64,000 nt of DNA, from positions 1,286,032 to 1,350,031 of the forward strand of contig BCGQ01000003.1 in assembly GCA_001599355.1 (NCBI GenBank), written 5' to 3'. Position 1 is the stretch's first letter, and each line of letters starts with the position of its first letter. The notes beneath the pieces are model-generated. The model ran no database searches and had not been told where the DNA came from. It was given only the letters and a program-made list of their open reading frames with translations. The position numbers were made by a program, and so were the translations under genes. Below are positions 55,052 to 64,000 of this stretch, piece by piece. The stretch comes from Nakazawaea peltata. Taxonomy: Eukaryota > Ascomycota > Pichiomycetes > Alaninales > Pachysolenaceae.

Positions 55052-56542
55052 ATGTCTTTATTTACCGAAATCACTTTGCCTAACGGCGTCAAGTATCAAC
55101 AACCTTTGGGTATGTTCATTAACAATGAGTACGTCTTGCCAGCCAAGAAGACTTTGATCCCAGTCATCAACCCAGCTACTGAGGAGGAGATCACCCAAGT
55201 TTACGGTGCCACTGCCGAGGATATCGATGTTGCTGTTGCCGCTGCTAGATCCCTGTTCGAGAACCCAGAATGGTCCGAGTTGCCTGCTGTTGAACGTGGT
55301 GCTTTCCTCTACAAAATTGCCGAGTTGGTTTGGAGAGATCGTGAACTCATTGCCGCCATCGATGCCATGGACAACGGTAAGACTTATGCTGGTGCTCTTG
55401 AAGGTGATATGGATGAGAGTTACAATGTTTTCAAATACTACGCCGGATGGGCTGATAAGATCACCGGTAAAACCATTGAGACTTCTCCTCTGAAATTGGC
55501 TTACACTTTACAAGAGCCATTGGGTGTTTGTGCTCAGATCATCCCATGGAATTATCCATTCATGATGCTTGCTTGGAAAATTGCTCCGGCTCTTCTGTGT
55601 GGTAACACTGTTGTTTTGAAGGCTGCTGAGCAAACTCCATTGAGTTGTTTGTACTTCGGTAACTTGATCAAAGAAGCTGGTCTTCCTGCCGGTGTCGTCA
55701 ACTTAATCACCGGTTACGGTAAGGACGCTGGTCTGCCATTGCTGGGTCATATGGGTGTTGACAAGGTTGCCTTCACCGGTTCTACTCTGACTGGTAAGCT
55801 GATCATGAAGGCTGCTGCCGATTCTAACTTGAAAAACGTCACTTTGGAATGTGGTGGTAAGAGTCCTTTGGTAGTCTTTGACGATGCCGACATCGATTTG
55901 GCTGTTGAATGGTCTCATGTTGGTATTTTCGAGAACCAAGGTGAAGTTTGTACCTCTACTTCTCGTATCTTGGTACAAGAAGGTATTTATGAGAAGTATA
56001 TCGAGAAATTTGTCAACTATACCAAGGAGAGAGCCGTTATTGGAGATCCATTTGGTAAAGATACCATCCAAGGTGCTCAAGTTTCCAAGCAACAATTCGA
56101 AAAGGTCTTGGGTTACATCGAGGAAGGTAAGAAAGGTGGTGCTAAGGTCGCTTATGGAGGTCTGAAGGCTGCCGACAAGGGTTACTTCATTCAACCAACT
56201 ATCTTCACCGACTGTACTCAAGATATGAAGATTATCCAAGAGGAGATCTTCGGTCCAGTCGTTGCTGTCTCCACTTTCAAGACAGTTGAAGAGGGTGTCA
56301 AGAAGCTGAATGATACTTCTTATGGTTTAGCTGCTGCTTTGTTCACCAAGGACATCACTAAAGCTCATAAGGTCGCTCTGAAGTTACAAGCTGGTATGGT
56401 CTGGATCAACTCTTCCCAAGATTCTCATTTCGGTATTCCTTTCGGTGGTTACAAGAGTTCTGGTATTGGAAGAGAGTTGGGATCTTATGCTCTTGATGCT
56501 TATACTCAAACTAAGGCTATCCATGTCAATTTGTCTTGTTAA
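55052..56542 (+). CDS. NAD(P)+ aldehyde dehydrogenase, cytosolic type
   Basis: The first ATG in frame is at 55052 and gives 496 residues, with no mitochondrial leader. Class 1/2 ALDH motifs are complete: IIPWNYPFMMLAWKIAPAL with the active-site Asn, KAAEQTP, FTGST, the general base Glu in TLECGGKSP, the catalytic Cys in FENQGEVCTSTSR, EEIFGPV and SFGGYKSSGIGRELG-like FGGYKSSGIGRELG. GEVC replaces the commoner GQCC, but the nucleophile is kept. It oxidises aldehydes to acids; acetaldehyde or an amine-derived aldehyde is possible. Ten CTG codons lie in conserved regions and read well as Ala, notably PAL-x-CGN (55595), AG-x-PL-x-GH (55733, 55742) and KK-x-NDT (56306). Strong codon bias suggests high expression. 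Confidence 0.93.
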   Translation: MSLFTEITLPNGVKYQQPLGMFINNEYVLPAKKTLIPVINPATEEEITQVYGATAEDIDVAVAAARSLFENPEWSELPAVERGAFLYKIAELVWRDRELIAAIDAMDNGKTYAGALEGDMDESYNVFKYYAGWADKITGKTIETSPLKLAYTLQEPLGVCAQIIPWNYPFMMLAWKIAPALLCGNTVVLKAAEQTPLSCLYFGNLIKEAGLPAGVVNLITGYGKDAGLPLLGHMGVDKVAFTGSTLTGKLIMKAAADSNLKNVTLECGGKSPLVVFDDADIDLAVEWSHVGIFENQGEVCTSTSRILVQEGIYEKYIEKFVNYTKERAVIGDPFGKDTIQGAQVSKQQFEKVLGYIEEGKKGGAKVAYGGLKAADKGYFIQPTIFTDCTQDMKIIQEEIFGPVVAVSTFKTVEEGVKKLNDTSYGLAAALFTKDITKAHKVALKLQAGMVWINSSQDSHFGIPFGGYKSSGIGRELGSYALDAYTQTKAIHVNLSC

Positions 56543-56804
56543 TGTTAATAAATGGATATCTGGGTGATTCTCTACGTAGATTTAGGCTGTGAATTCCCTA
56601 TATAGGATTCAGCTGAACTGAGATGATTTATAATATCTGTTCTTATCGAGATCTTAAAGGTCGTGTATGATGCTCAAATTTCTTGATTAGGAAAACATAT
56701 TGGATTTTCATTTCTGGATTACGTAATCCTCTGTCTCACTCTAAACTACAATTCAATAAAATTCAAACAGTATAATCATTAATATATAAAAACATGATAA
56801 ATTT

Positions 56805-58556
56805 CTAACACCAGAAGCTGTAGACTCTGTAGTAGAATGGCTTGGAAGCAATGTAAGCCTTCTCTTCGGCAATTTCTTGCTTCAACAAGTCCAAATCAAC
56901 TTCTCTTCTACCAGAATCCAAATCAAGATCCTTCAGCTTAATGTAAAGCTTCCAGTTTCTAGTCCAAAGCTTGTGACCAATGTAGAAGACCAAGACGACT
57001 GGAGCAGCCAAGTAAGATTGGAAGAAAGCAGAAGCGTCTGGAGATCCACCAAGTGGGAATAAGGCAACCCAGAATTGGGCAATCAAAACCAAAATGTTCA
57101 AGATAACACCGTAGTAAGAACCGTAGACACCACATTGAGAGGTGAAAGCCAATTCATTGGTGTCTCTACCTTGAACCTTCAAAGCATATCTGAATCTGAT
57201 GTGAACCAAACAGATAGCAGTCCAGGTGAACAAAGAGGAAAGACCAGAAATAGCCAACAACCAGTTGAACATATCACCCTCGAAACTAGTCTCAGCAGTG
57301 AAAGCCAACAAACCGAACAGACAGGTGATAAGAATACCAACCAAAGGTCTACCACTTCTGTCAATGTAACCAACAAACTTTGGAGCTTGACCACAGTTGG
57401 ACAAAGCAACAAGAGTTCTGGAACAAGCAAAGACAGCAGAGTTACCGACAGACAAAACGGCAACCATGATGACAACGTTGATAACACTTGGCAAACCAGA
57501 AATACCAGCTCTGGTGATGGCAAGGACGAATGGAGAGGCACTGGCATCGACAGAAGAAGATCCAATCAACTTCTCATCGGTGTATGGAACCAACAAACCA
57601 ATCAAGGTCAAAGAGATGATGTAGAACAAGGTAATTCTCCAGAAAACTTGCTTGGTAGCCTTTGGTAAAGACTTTCTTGGGTTAGCAGTTTCGGCAGCAG
57701 CCAAACCACACAACTCGGTACCCAGGAAACTGAAAGCAGCAGTGACGAAAACGGTACAAACACCCTTGAAACCAGCAGCAAAGGCTCCTGGGTCGTGCCA
57801 GTATCTACCACCAAGGTAACCACCCTTTGGACCACCACCACAAACTAAGATAATACCCAAGATAATGAAACCGATAATGGCCAAAACCTTGATCAGAGAG
57901 AAGATGAACTCCAGCTCACCGTAACCACGAACACCAAACAAGTTGATAGAACAGATAAGAACGTAGAAGATGGCAACCCACAGGTCATGGTTGATAGTAG
58001 AATCCCAGTAGTTAATAGTAATAGAACAGGCAACCAATTCCAATGGCAAGACAATCAACCATTGTAACAGATAGTTCCAAGCCATGGCGAAACCAAAAGA
58101 TGGGTCAATGAATCTAGTGTTATAAGAGACAAAGGAACCGGAAATTGGGAAAGTAACAGCCAATTCTCCCAAACATTGACAAACAGAGTACAACATGGTA
58201 CCAATTAAAGACCAAGCAATCAAAAGAGCCAGTGGACCACCAGTTCTTAACAGAGAACCGGAACCAACGAACAAACCAGTACCGATAGAACCACCAATGG
58301 CAATCATTTGCAAATGTCTGTTCTTCAAGTTTCTGGCCAATGGAGCACGCAGAGTAGCAATAGCAGCTCTCTCTTCCAAAGAAAGGTTAGGGTCCAACTC
58401 TTCAACTTCAAAAGGCTTGAAAGTATCGAGGAAGCCCTTGAAACCACCTCTGGTTGGCTTCTCATTTTGAGTCAGGTCAACTTCACCGGTCTCGTAGACC
58501 AGGTAGTCTTCAGAGACTTGCTTCTTGTAGTCACCACTAGAATTTACAGAAGACAT
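56805..58556 (-). CDS. GAP1: General amino-acid permease (GAP1-like, APC/YAT family)
   Basis: The protein has 583 residues with twelve helices. YAT signatures are complete: LKNRHLQMIAIGGSIGTGLFVGSG in TM1, WNY-x-LQWLIVLPLELV, FGVRGYGE-x-EFIFS, SF-x-GTELCGLAAAE, NPRKSLPKATKQVFWRI and the C-terminal FYYRVYSFWC, whose Cys resembles the palmitoylated Gap1 end. It imports many amino acids with protons and is normally controlled by nitrogen supply through GATA factors and ubiquitin. Seven CTG codons (58251, 58230, 58068, 57981, 57912, 57723, 57318) fall on positions that are Ala in relatives. A TATATATAA box lies at about 58620, with GATAAG at 58771. Confidence 0.93.
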   Translation of the reverse strand: MSSVNSSGDYKKQVSEDYLVYETGEVDLTQNEKPTRGGFKGFLDTFKPFEVEELDPNLSLEERAAIATLRAPLARNLKNRHLQMIAIGGSIGTGLFVGSGSLLRTGGPLALLIAWSLIGTMLYSVCQCLGELAVTFPISGSFVSYNTRFIDPSFGFAMAWNYLLQWLIVLPLELVACSITINYWDSTINHDLWVAIFYVLICSINLFGVRGYGELEFIFSLIKVLAIIGFIILGIILVCGGGPKGGYLGGRYWHDPGAFAAGFKGVCTVFVTAAFSFLGTELCGLAAAETANPRKSLPKATKQVFWRITLFYIISLTLIGLLVPYTDEKLIGSSSVDASASPFVLAITRAGISGLPSVINVVIMVAVLSVGNSAVFACSRTLVALSNCGQAPKFVGYIDRSGRPLVGILITCLFGLLAFTAETSFEGDMFNWLLAISGLSSLFTWTAICLVHIRFRYALKVQGRDTNELAFTSQCGVYGSYYGVILNILVLIAQFWVALFPLGGSPDASAFFQSYLAAPVVLVFYIGHKLWTRNWKLYIKLKDLDLDSGRREVDLDLLKQEIAEEKAYIASKPFYYRVYSFWC

Positions 58557-61500
58557 TTTCTAACAATTAATTGTTAATCAAAGATAAAAGAACAATTACA
58601 AACTCTGGGAATCATCACGTTATATATAATTCAGCGTTATCAGCATAATATGCAACATTGCATGATATCTTTTTATCATGATCAGTTTCAGGGATTCAAG
58701 GCACTTGGTAGGTGAGGAGATAAAAAAAAAGAAAAGAGTTCTCCATTGGATGCCTTACTGCAATACTTAAGATAAGATAACAACCAAGAAAAAACGGGTG
58801 CAAAAAAACTTATTCATGCCAATGTTTTATGTTATCAGTTGAAAACCCCCCTCCCTTCGTTGTGAGATGCGCTTAACAGAAGCAATTTTGTGTGTGAAAA
58901 AAAGAAAGAAAAAAATCTGGCAGAATCCGATGTGAACGGCATTAGGTTTACATTTTGGAGGTGCACTATGGAAAAAAAAAGAACTCATCTGCGAACTGAG
59001 TGGCTCTGCTTTGACTAAATCAAAGTCAGGCGACTAATCTTAAGGCGTTTCCTTAGGTAATAGTTTCGTGATAGTTTCCTATCCGTTATTTATCTCAATT
59101 GGATTAAGCCCCGGGCCCTCGGTCCTTGACACAACTGTGCACAGAGAGTGTTTTTTTTTCTTTTTCTTTTTCAGAGATGAGCTGGCGGAGATGAGCTGTG
59201 TGAGGGTGGTGGATAGTCAGCTTTCATTGAATGCCTTGAGCATGTCCAGATGACCCCTCTTATGTCCCTTTATGATCTAGTCAATTGTCATGTTTGCTGT
59301 AGATCTTCCTACTTTCTACTCGCCTATACTCGGTTGGCGCTGACTTACCCTTCTCGCCTTGTATGGCATTACAAAGTACTGATAATTGAATGTCTAAAAA
59401 AGAAACGACGCATACATTGCGCTTGGGAGAAATTTTTTTCCTTGTGTAAGGCATTATGGTATCAATGTGTGCGCGCTGTTCATTGGTTGATTTTTTTCTC
59501 CTTAGCGCTAACAGCAGCGATGAGCATATGCTTGCTTACTAAATTGGGTTATACCATATATGGAAATATGATCCGCGGATCTATTTTCTGCTAAGTTTTC
59601 TGAGAGTAAGAGGCATTTACAGAAATCCTTGTTAATCCTTATCTTTTTGTTTGCAGCAGTAGATTTGTACTAGTTATCTCTCCTAAAATGTGGTAATTAT
59701 TGCATAAGACCCCTGGTTCTAATCTCTATGCTGAATAACAGAATCTCAATATCAGTGACCTTCGTTATGGAATTGCTTCGTCAGTGCCAAATGACCAACT
59801 GCTAGACTATATTGTTAAGAAAAATAGACAAGCTGCCGAGTTGAGTGCTTATAGAATTTATAGTAGTGTGTTAAATACAGAAATTGAGGGCCGTGCTTTT
59901 ACTAACCCATGCAATCCTCTTACAATACATTGTTTTTGGTAACAAGCTAAAATAACGAAGGACAACCCTTTGCTTGATATCCTCCAGGGGAAGCAAAGCC
60001 TCTTCATTTTTAACCCTGTGAGACTAAAAAATTGCCCAATTACAAGCAGGGTTTATATTTGTGTAGTGTACACAATATCAATTTGATTCTTAATTGCCTA
60101 AGTTTGCAATGTCGATAATTGATTTTGCTATGGCTAATAAATTTCCTATTTGGGATGTCTCCTGAAGCTTAGTAAATGTCATCTGAATATAATCCTGATC
60201 TTACACCCTATCGAGAGATCCATCACTTTCAGGGATAATTAACGATGCTTAGAACAATTCTGAAATTGTTAAGGGCATTAATGAACCATTTATATTGATG
60301 TTGAGAGCTTCAATATTGATCATTTATTTGAGGGCCCTTCTTGGAATATTCCAAAGATCTCTTTCAAAAGTACTCGGGATAAAGTATATTTGATCCTATC
60401 CAAATTAAATGAGTAAAAAGTGGAATTGGAGTAAATACTGATTTAAGACCTTCATTTTGAGGTATAATTACTTGAATATTGAAGATCGTAAGTGCCAACT
60501 CATAAGCTGTTATTTTTTATGAGTTAATAAAGAACTTCTCTAATATCACTCAGTATGTCAGATAGCAGGGGTGTGAGAGCTTGTACTAAAAATATATATC
60601 TCCAAGAGATGATATTCTCCGAAATTTTACTCTTTCCGGTGGTTCTGTTGATATTCACTTAACTGAAATCCTGGTCCAATACCTTGAAGATAAAAGTTTT
60701 GGCTACATGATAATTTTGGAGTTCAAATAACCCTTGGAAAGTTTGTTCTTTCCCAGAAAATGTTGTGCAGATTCTTGTTTGATAACTTGGGAATCTTAGC
60801 GTCCTTTGTACAAGCTTGCAATGTATGTTTTTTTGATGCTTCCGATGAGCTTATAGACACGAAGAACAGCTATATGAATGGAAAACCAATGTCTTCTATT
60901 AATTTCATCTCTTTTGCCAAAGCATAATATTCTGTTCGACCTTATGACATACTTGTATACCCTGGAGCAGACTTCAGAATGAAACATTTCAGAAGTGAGT
61001 CTCCGATATCTACAAATTATACACTTTTTAGAACACATCTCTAATTCTGACGTCCTGGTACAATATTCATCCCTTCAACTATCTCTGAAGGTTGGTGGTC
61101 TTCTTTCAAATTGCGCCATAGTTCTAAATCTAGAAATAAAACCAAATGTAGATCTATGGATTTAACTGCTTAATGAGACATAGACTTGTTAGAAAAGCTC
61201 TGGGCCTTGCAAACAAATTTGTGTGAGTCATACTACTCAGATGTGAATTATTGGTTTGCCTTTGTCTTCAAGAAATGAACTGACTTCTTATCTTCCGCTT
61301 CAGCGGAGTCGACTCGTGATTAAGGAGGGTTTAACCCTTGTAGTTGGAATTCAGCTGAGACACTCTTCCCATAGCTTTCCAAAAGCTCTACAAAAATTGA
61401 AAGGGTCAAGACGCCTAAAAGGGTAAATAATTTGCCAAACGTGGCCATTAAGCCGTATGAAAATACTTTTTTAAAATCCCCAAAAGGTGTTGACAGCCAA

Positions 61501-62237
61501 CTAAAACACGCTTTTTGTATAGATTTTTCTTATAGTACTCCGAAATAGGATAAAAAAAACCTATCATGTAAACAATCTCTGCTCACCGCCCAAAAAATAA
61601 TTTTTCTATTCAAAAATTGCGTCCATAGAGTGCTCGCAAATGCATAAATTGTTTTCTGTCTTTGTGTTTCTTATCAAGCTTTCCAAACATGTCAAAAAAA
61701 AATGAGACAAGATAATAGATCTGCGTTTATCCAAACAGGTTAAAAAAAAATCCACACAAGATAATAGATCTGCGTTCATCCAAACAGGTTAAAAAAAATT
61801 CACACAAGATAATAGATCTGCGTTCATCCAAGAAGGGATAAATTTGGCACAGCACCCAATAATATATAAAGGTACCCCTTTCTAAGCCCCGTTCCAAAAT
61901 CTGTGTCAATCAGATGATACATTTGACATACAAGCAGAAACATTGCATGAGATAAAAGCCTTCGCTTATTATATGAATTTAAACTAAACCACTGTTTGAA
62001 GCTAACACGGGATGGGGATGACATAACCATACACTGTGTAGGCGTTAGGTATATGAAACCATGGGTGCGAGATTGAAACTTTGGCTCTCTCACTCCTGAG
62101 CTGTATGGCATGGGGCTCATAAATTTATGACCTTGTGTATTGATATAAATATAGACTGGTGCCCGTGTCATTTTCTTATGCGAGCTCTAACTTATCAACA
62201 GCTAATTGAATTCGCAGAGATTTTGAAGATAACAATC
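58557..62237. other. 3.7-kb gene-poor AT-rich region, apparently decayed
   Basis: The first 400 bp or so are the permease promoter: a TATATATAA box at 58620, GATAAGATAA at 58771-58780 and several A-runs. From about 59060 to 62230 I find no intact gene. Frames are short, broken by stops, and lack starts. A stop-free stretch of 67 codons without ATG runs 59739-59942. A 48/49-bp tandem repeat lies at 61694-61833. Position next to a flocculin gene suggests subtelomeric decay, but no parent gene could be identified. Confidence 0.5.
61694..61833 (+). repeat. 48/49-bp tandem repeat, three copies
   Basis: Each copy is an A-run of 8-9 followed by a variable 4-5 bases and CACAAGATAATAGATCTGCG (the first copy has GACAAG) and TTCATCCAAACAGG. 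GATAATAGAT starts at 61711, 61760 and 61808, so the periods are 49 and 48 bp. It lies about 400 bp upstream of the adhesin ATG and could be an upstream activating or silencing array, or simply a young duplication. Confidence 0.9.
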
Positions 62238-64000
62238 ATGTTTGGATTTCATGCATGCCTCAGAGGAATATTGATATTCCTCTTATTGCATGTTAATGTT
62301 TCCATGGCAGTCGAAAACCGAAATAACACGTTCGTAGTAAATCACTATGCTTGTGATATTGATGCTAAGCCACAGAATGCTGGATTCAGGGTAACCGCTT
62401 ACAATTACCCTCAAAGGGCCACGAAGGGTGTCAACAATCCCACATATATGGCTTATGGCTACCAAAAATTGCCTGTTTATGGTGGGCGTCAGGGAGTCAC
62501 AGATCCAACTTTTAATAACCAGGCATTGAAAGACAGGGAAAGTGAAGATTCATATACTAAAAAGGTCTATGGTATCACTGTCACCGAGCACCATTTTCTT
62601 GCCGAGTTGATGGGCTACTTTCATGCTACTGAAACTGGTTACTACCAGTTCAGATTGGACAAAATTGATGATGCAGTCATTATCCTCTTTGGTGAATATG
62701 CCTTCGACTGTTGCACAATGAATATTGATCAATCTCACAAAAAGAACTTCGATTATGTCTTCTACAACAGTAATGCAGGCGACTACGTCGATAGCAAGGG
62801 TGACTCATCAACTGACACCTGGTTGGCATCTGTTTACTTGGTGAAAGGTTATTACTATCCAATGAGAATTGTTTACCTGAATATTGGAAAGGGATCGTCT
62901 TTACTCTTTACAATGAAAAATCCGAAGGGTAAAACTATCAATTGGTCAAAATCTGTCACCAGCTTTACTTATATGAAAAAGAAAGACAAGATCTGCAATG
63001 ACGTTGCCGTGCCGCTTCGTAAGACCACTGTCACTCGGCCTTGGAGCGGTGTGCATAGGACAACCACCACACACAGTACGACCTATACCCATGGAACAAA
63101 AATTGGTGAGATAGTGAGTGTCATCGTTAAGACGCCAACTCATAAGCCACACACTGTCACAATCACTAAGCCTTGGACTGGAACTCGTACTACCCGTACT
63201 ACCAAGACTGCCCGTAATAAGGATAAGACTGTCATCGTTAAGACGCCAACTCATAAGCCACATACTGTAACAACCACTAAGCCTTGGACTGGAACTCGTA
63301 CTACCCGTACCACCAAGACCGCACATAATAAAGATGTGACTGTCATAGTTAAGACGCCAACTCATAAGCCAATTACCACTACCACTACAGAGCCGTGGAC
63401 TGGAACTGTTACATCCAGTACTACCACCACTGGCTCGAATGGAGATGTCACTGTTATTGTTGATACCCCAGCCTCAGCTCCGTTCACACTTACTAGAACT
63501 ACAGCTTGGACAGGAAAGGTTAGATCTACCAATACCACTACTGATGAGCTTGGTGATGTGACTGTTATTGTTGAAACTCCAAAGAAGAAGAAACATACTA
63601 CAACTACCACCGTTCCGTGGACAGGAAAGGTCAGATCTACCACCACGACCACCGGAAAAAAAGGTGGTGTCACCGTTATTGTTGAAACTCCAACTCATGA
63701 TCCATCAACTATAACTACAACTGAACCATGGACTGGTACATACACTTCGTACACCACCACTACCGCTTCTAATGGTGATGTGACTGTTATTGTTGATACT
63801 CCCGCTTCTACTCCGTTCACTCTTACTAGAACTACACCTTGGACTGGAACCTTCACATCTACCACTACTACTACTGATGAGCTTGGTGATGTCACAGTTA
63901 TTGTCGAGACTCCTACTGCTTCCGAGCCTGAGTCTTCTGAGGGTCCTTCCACTGTTACTACTACTAGTGGATGGACTGGTACCGAGACCTCAAGTACCAC
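62238..64000 (+). CDS. FLO-type adhesin with PA14/GLEYA-like domain and flocculin repeats, 3' end outside the window
   Basis: The ATG is at 62238 and the frame is open to the right edge (587 full codons). Residues 1-24 are a signal peptide (LIFLLLHVNVSMA). Residues 35-250 resemble the lectin domain of Flo and Epa adhesins: CDIDAKPQNAGF, GYFHATETGYYQFRL, the Ca2+-binding Asp-Asp pair at 144-145 in KIDDAVIILFG, and FDCC at 156-159. From residue 263 there are flocculin repeats of 37 residues centred on PWTGT...DVTVIVxTP. Seven exact-length units run 63138-63914. Such proteins are GPI-anchored in the wall and mediate cell-cell or surface binding by sugar recognition. The anchor end is not visible. 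Confidence 0.9.
   Translation, partial: MFGFHACLRGILIFLLLHVNVSMAVENRNNTFVVNHYACDIDAKPQNAGFRVTAYNYPQRATKGVNNPTYMAYGYQKLPVYGGRQGVTDPTFNNQALKDRESEDSYTKKVYGITVTEHHFLAELMGYFHATETGYYQFRLDKIDDAVIILFGEYAFDCCTMNIDQSHKKNFDYVFYNSNAGDYVDSKGDSSTDTWLASVYLVKGYYYPMRIVYLNIGKGSSLLFTMKNPKGKTINWSKSVTSFTYMKKKDKICNDVAVPLRKTTVTRPWSGVHRTTTTHSTTYTHGTKIGEIVSVIVKTPTHKPHTVTITKPWTGTRTTRTTKTARNKDKTVIVKTPTHKPHTVTTTKPWTGTRTTRTTKTAHNKDVTVIVKTPTHKPITTTTTEPWTGTVTSSTTTTGSNGDVTVIVDTPASAPFTLTRTTAWTGKVRSTNTTTDELGDVTVIVETPKKKKHTTTTTVPWTGKVRSTTTTTGKKGGVTVIVETPTHDPSTITTTEPWTGTYTSYTTTTASNGDVTVIVDTPASTPFTLTRTTPWTGTFTSTTTTTDELGDVTVIVETPTASEPESSEGPSTVTTTSGWTGTETSST
63138..63914 (+). repeat. 111-bp coding repeats of the adhesin, seven units
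   Basis: Units start at 63138, 63249, 63360, 63471, 63582, 63693 and 63804, each 111 bp (37 codons) and ending in VIV-K/D/E-TP. Units 1 and 2 are nearly identical and rich in Lys/Arg. Units 3/4 and 6/7 form a duplicated pair (THxP... then AS-x-PFTLTRTT), showing higher-order duplication. A divergent copy precedes (63018-63137) and another follows into the window end. Confidence 0.92.

Noticed and set aside
59068-59594. Two plus-strand open frames of 61 and 114 codons
   Set aside because: No motif, no neighbouring homology and a Phe run from a T-tract; consistent with chance frames in decayed DNA.
60796-61038. 80-codon minus-strand frame in the gene desert
   Set aside because: Cys- and Arg-rich without a fold pattern; not supported as a gene.
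1-64000. Bacterial features, CRISPR arrays, prophage, retrotransposon LTRs
   Set aside because: None seen on either strand; direct repeats found are minisatellites or coding repeats, and no reverse transcriptase or integrase motifs were found.

Overview
This 64 kb window is nuclear DNA from a budding yeast (Saccharomycotina). The evidence is compact, almost intron-free genes, one 60-nt intron with a perfect TACTAAC branch point, Zn(II)2Cys6 regulators, fungal transporters, a GPI cell-wall protein, a FLO-type adhesin and a yeast-like tRNA-Gln(UUG). A homologue of the complex I assembly factor NDUFAF5 points away from the Saccharomyces lineage. The most important point for any reader is the genetic code. 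In conserved families, in-frame CTG codons repeatedly fall where the family has alanine (for example GYGE-x-E in the amino-acid permease, PAL-x-CGN in the aldehyde dehydrogenase, WE-x-FDFF in the JEN carrier, P-x-TF in NDUFAF5, RD-x-SC in CIN1). This suggests CUG is read as Ala (NCBI table 26, the Pachysolen/Nakazawaea/Peterozyma clade). Ser is the second choice; Leu is poorly supported. Every CTG residue in a standard translation of this window should be treated as suspect.

Layout. 1-9.7 kb: CIN1 (tubulin cofactor D, cut by the window edge), NDUFAF5, a mitochondrial PPR-like protein, a 61-aa one-helix protein with a CPV motif, a spliced TMEM170-family gene and a NEDD8/SUMO-type protease. 9.8-16.4 kb: BIT61 (TORC2), MON1, a PAQR/IZH receptor-like protein and a secreted GPI protein. 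16.4-24.7 kb: two large paralogous Zn2Cys6 regulators in tandem, separated by a 14-bp minisatellite that holds a 365-N assembly gap. 24.9-35.6 kb: APL5 (AP-3 delta), DDC1 (9-1-1 clamp), MPC1, a JEN-type carboxylate carrier, an RSA1/NUFIP-like protein and an acidic FHA protein. 37-49 kb: a UGA4-like permease, tRNA-Gln, a fungal type II membrane protein, an ACS-family transporter, KXD1 (BLOC-1), a Gfo/Idh/MocA oxidoreductase and a DHA1 drug/polyamine transporter. 49.5-58.6 kb: VPS9, then a run that looks like a catabolic neighbourhood: a PHYHD1-like dioxygenase, a short Zn2Cys6 regulator, a RidA-family protein, an aldehyde dehydrogenase and a GAP1-like permease. 58.6-62.2 kb is gene-empty, AT-rich and apparently decayed. 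It leads into a FLO-type adhesin with 37-residue flocculin repeats that runs off the right edge, a layout common near telomeres.

How the genes relate. Most neighbours are unrelated housekeeping genes. The exception may be the 51.5-58.6 kb run. Its two divergent promoters carry palindromes of the form TTTCCCAATTAGGAAA, which match the Mcm1/CArG consensus. The same 18-bp string lies upstream of the UGA4-like permease. Membrane-traffic genes (APL5, MON1, VPS9, KXD1) are frequent but scattered, and I see no sign that they are co-regulated.
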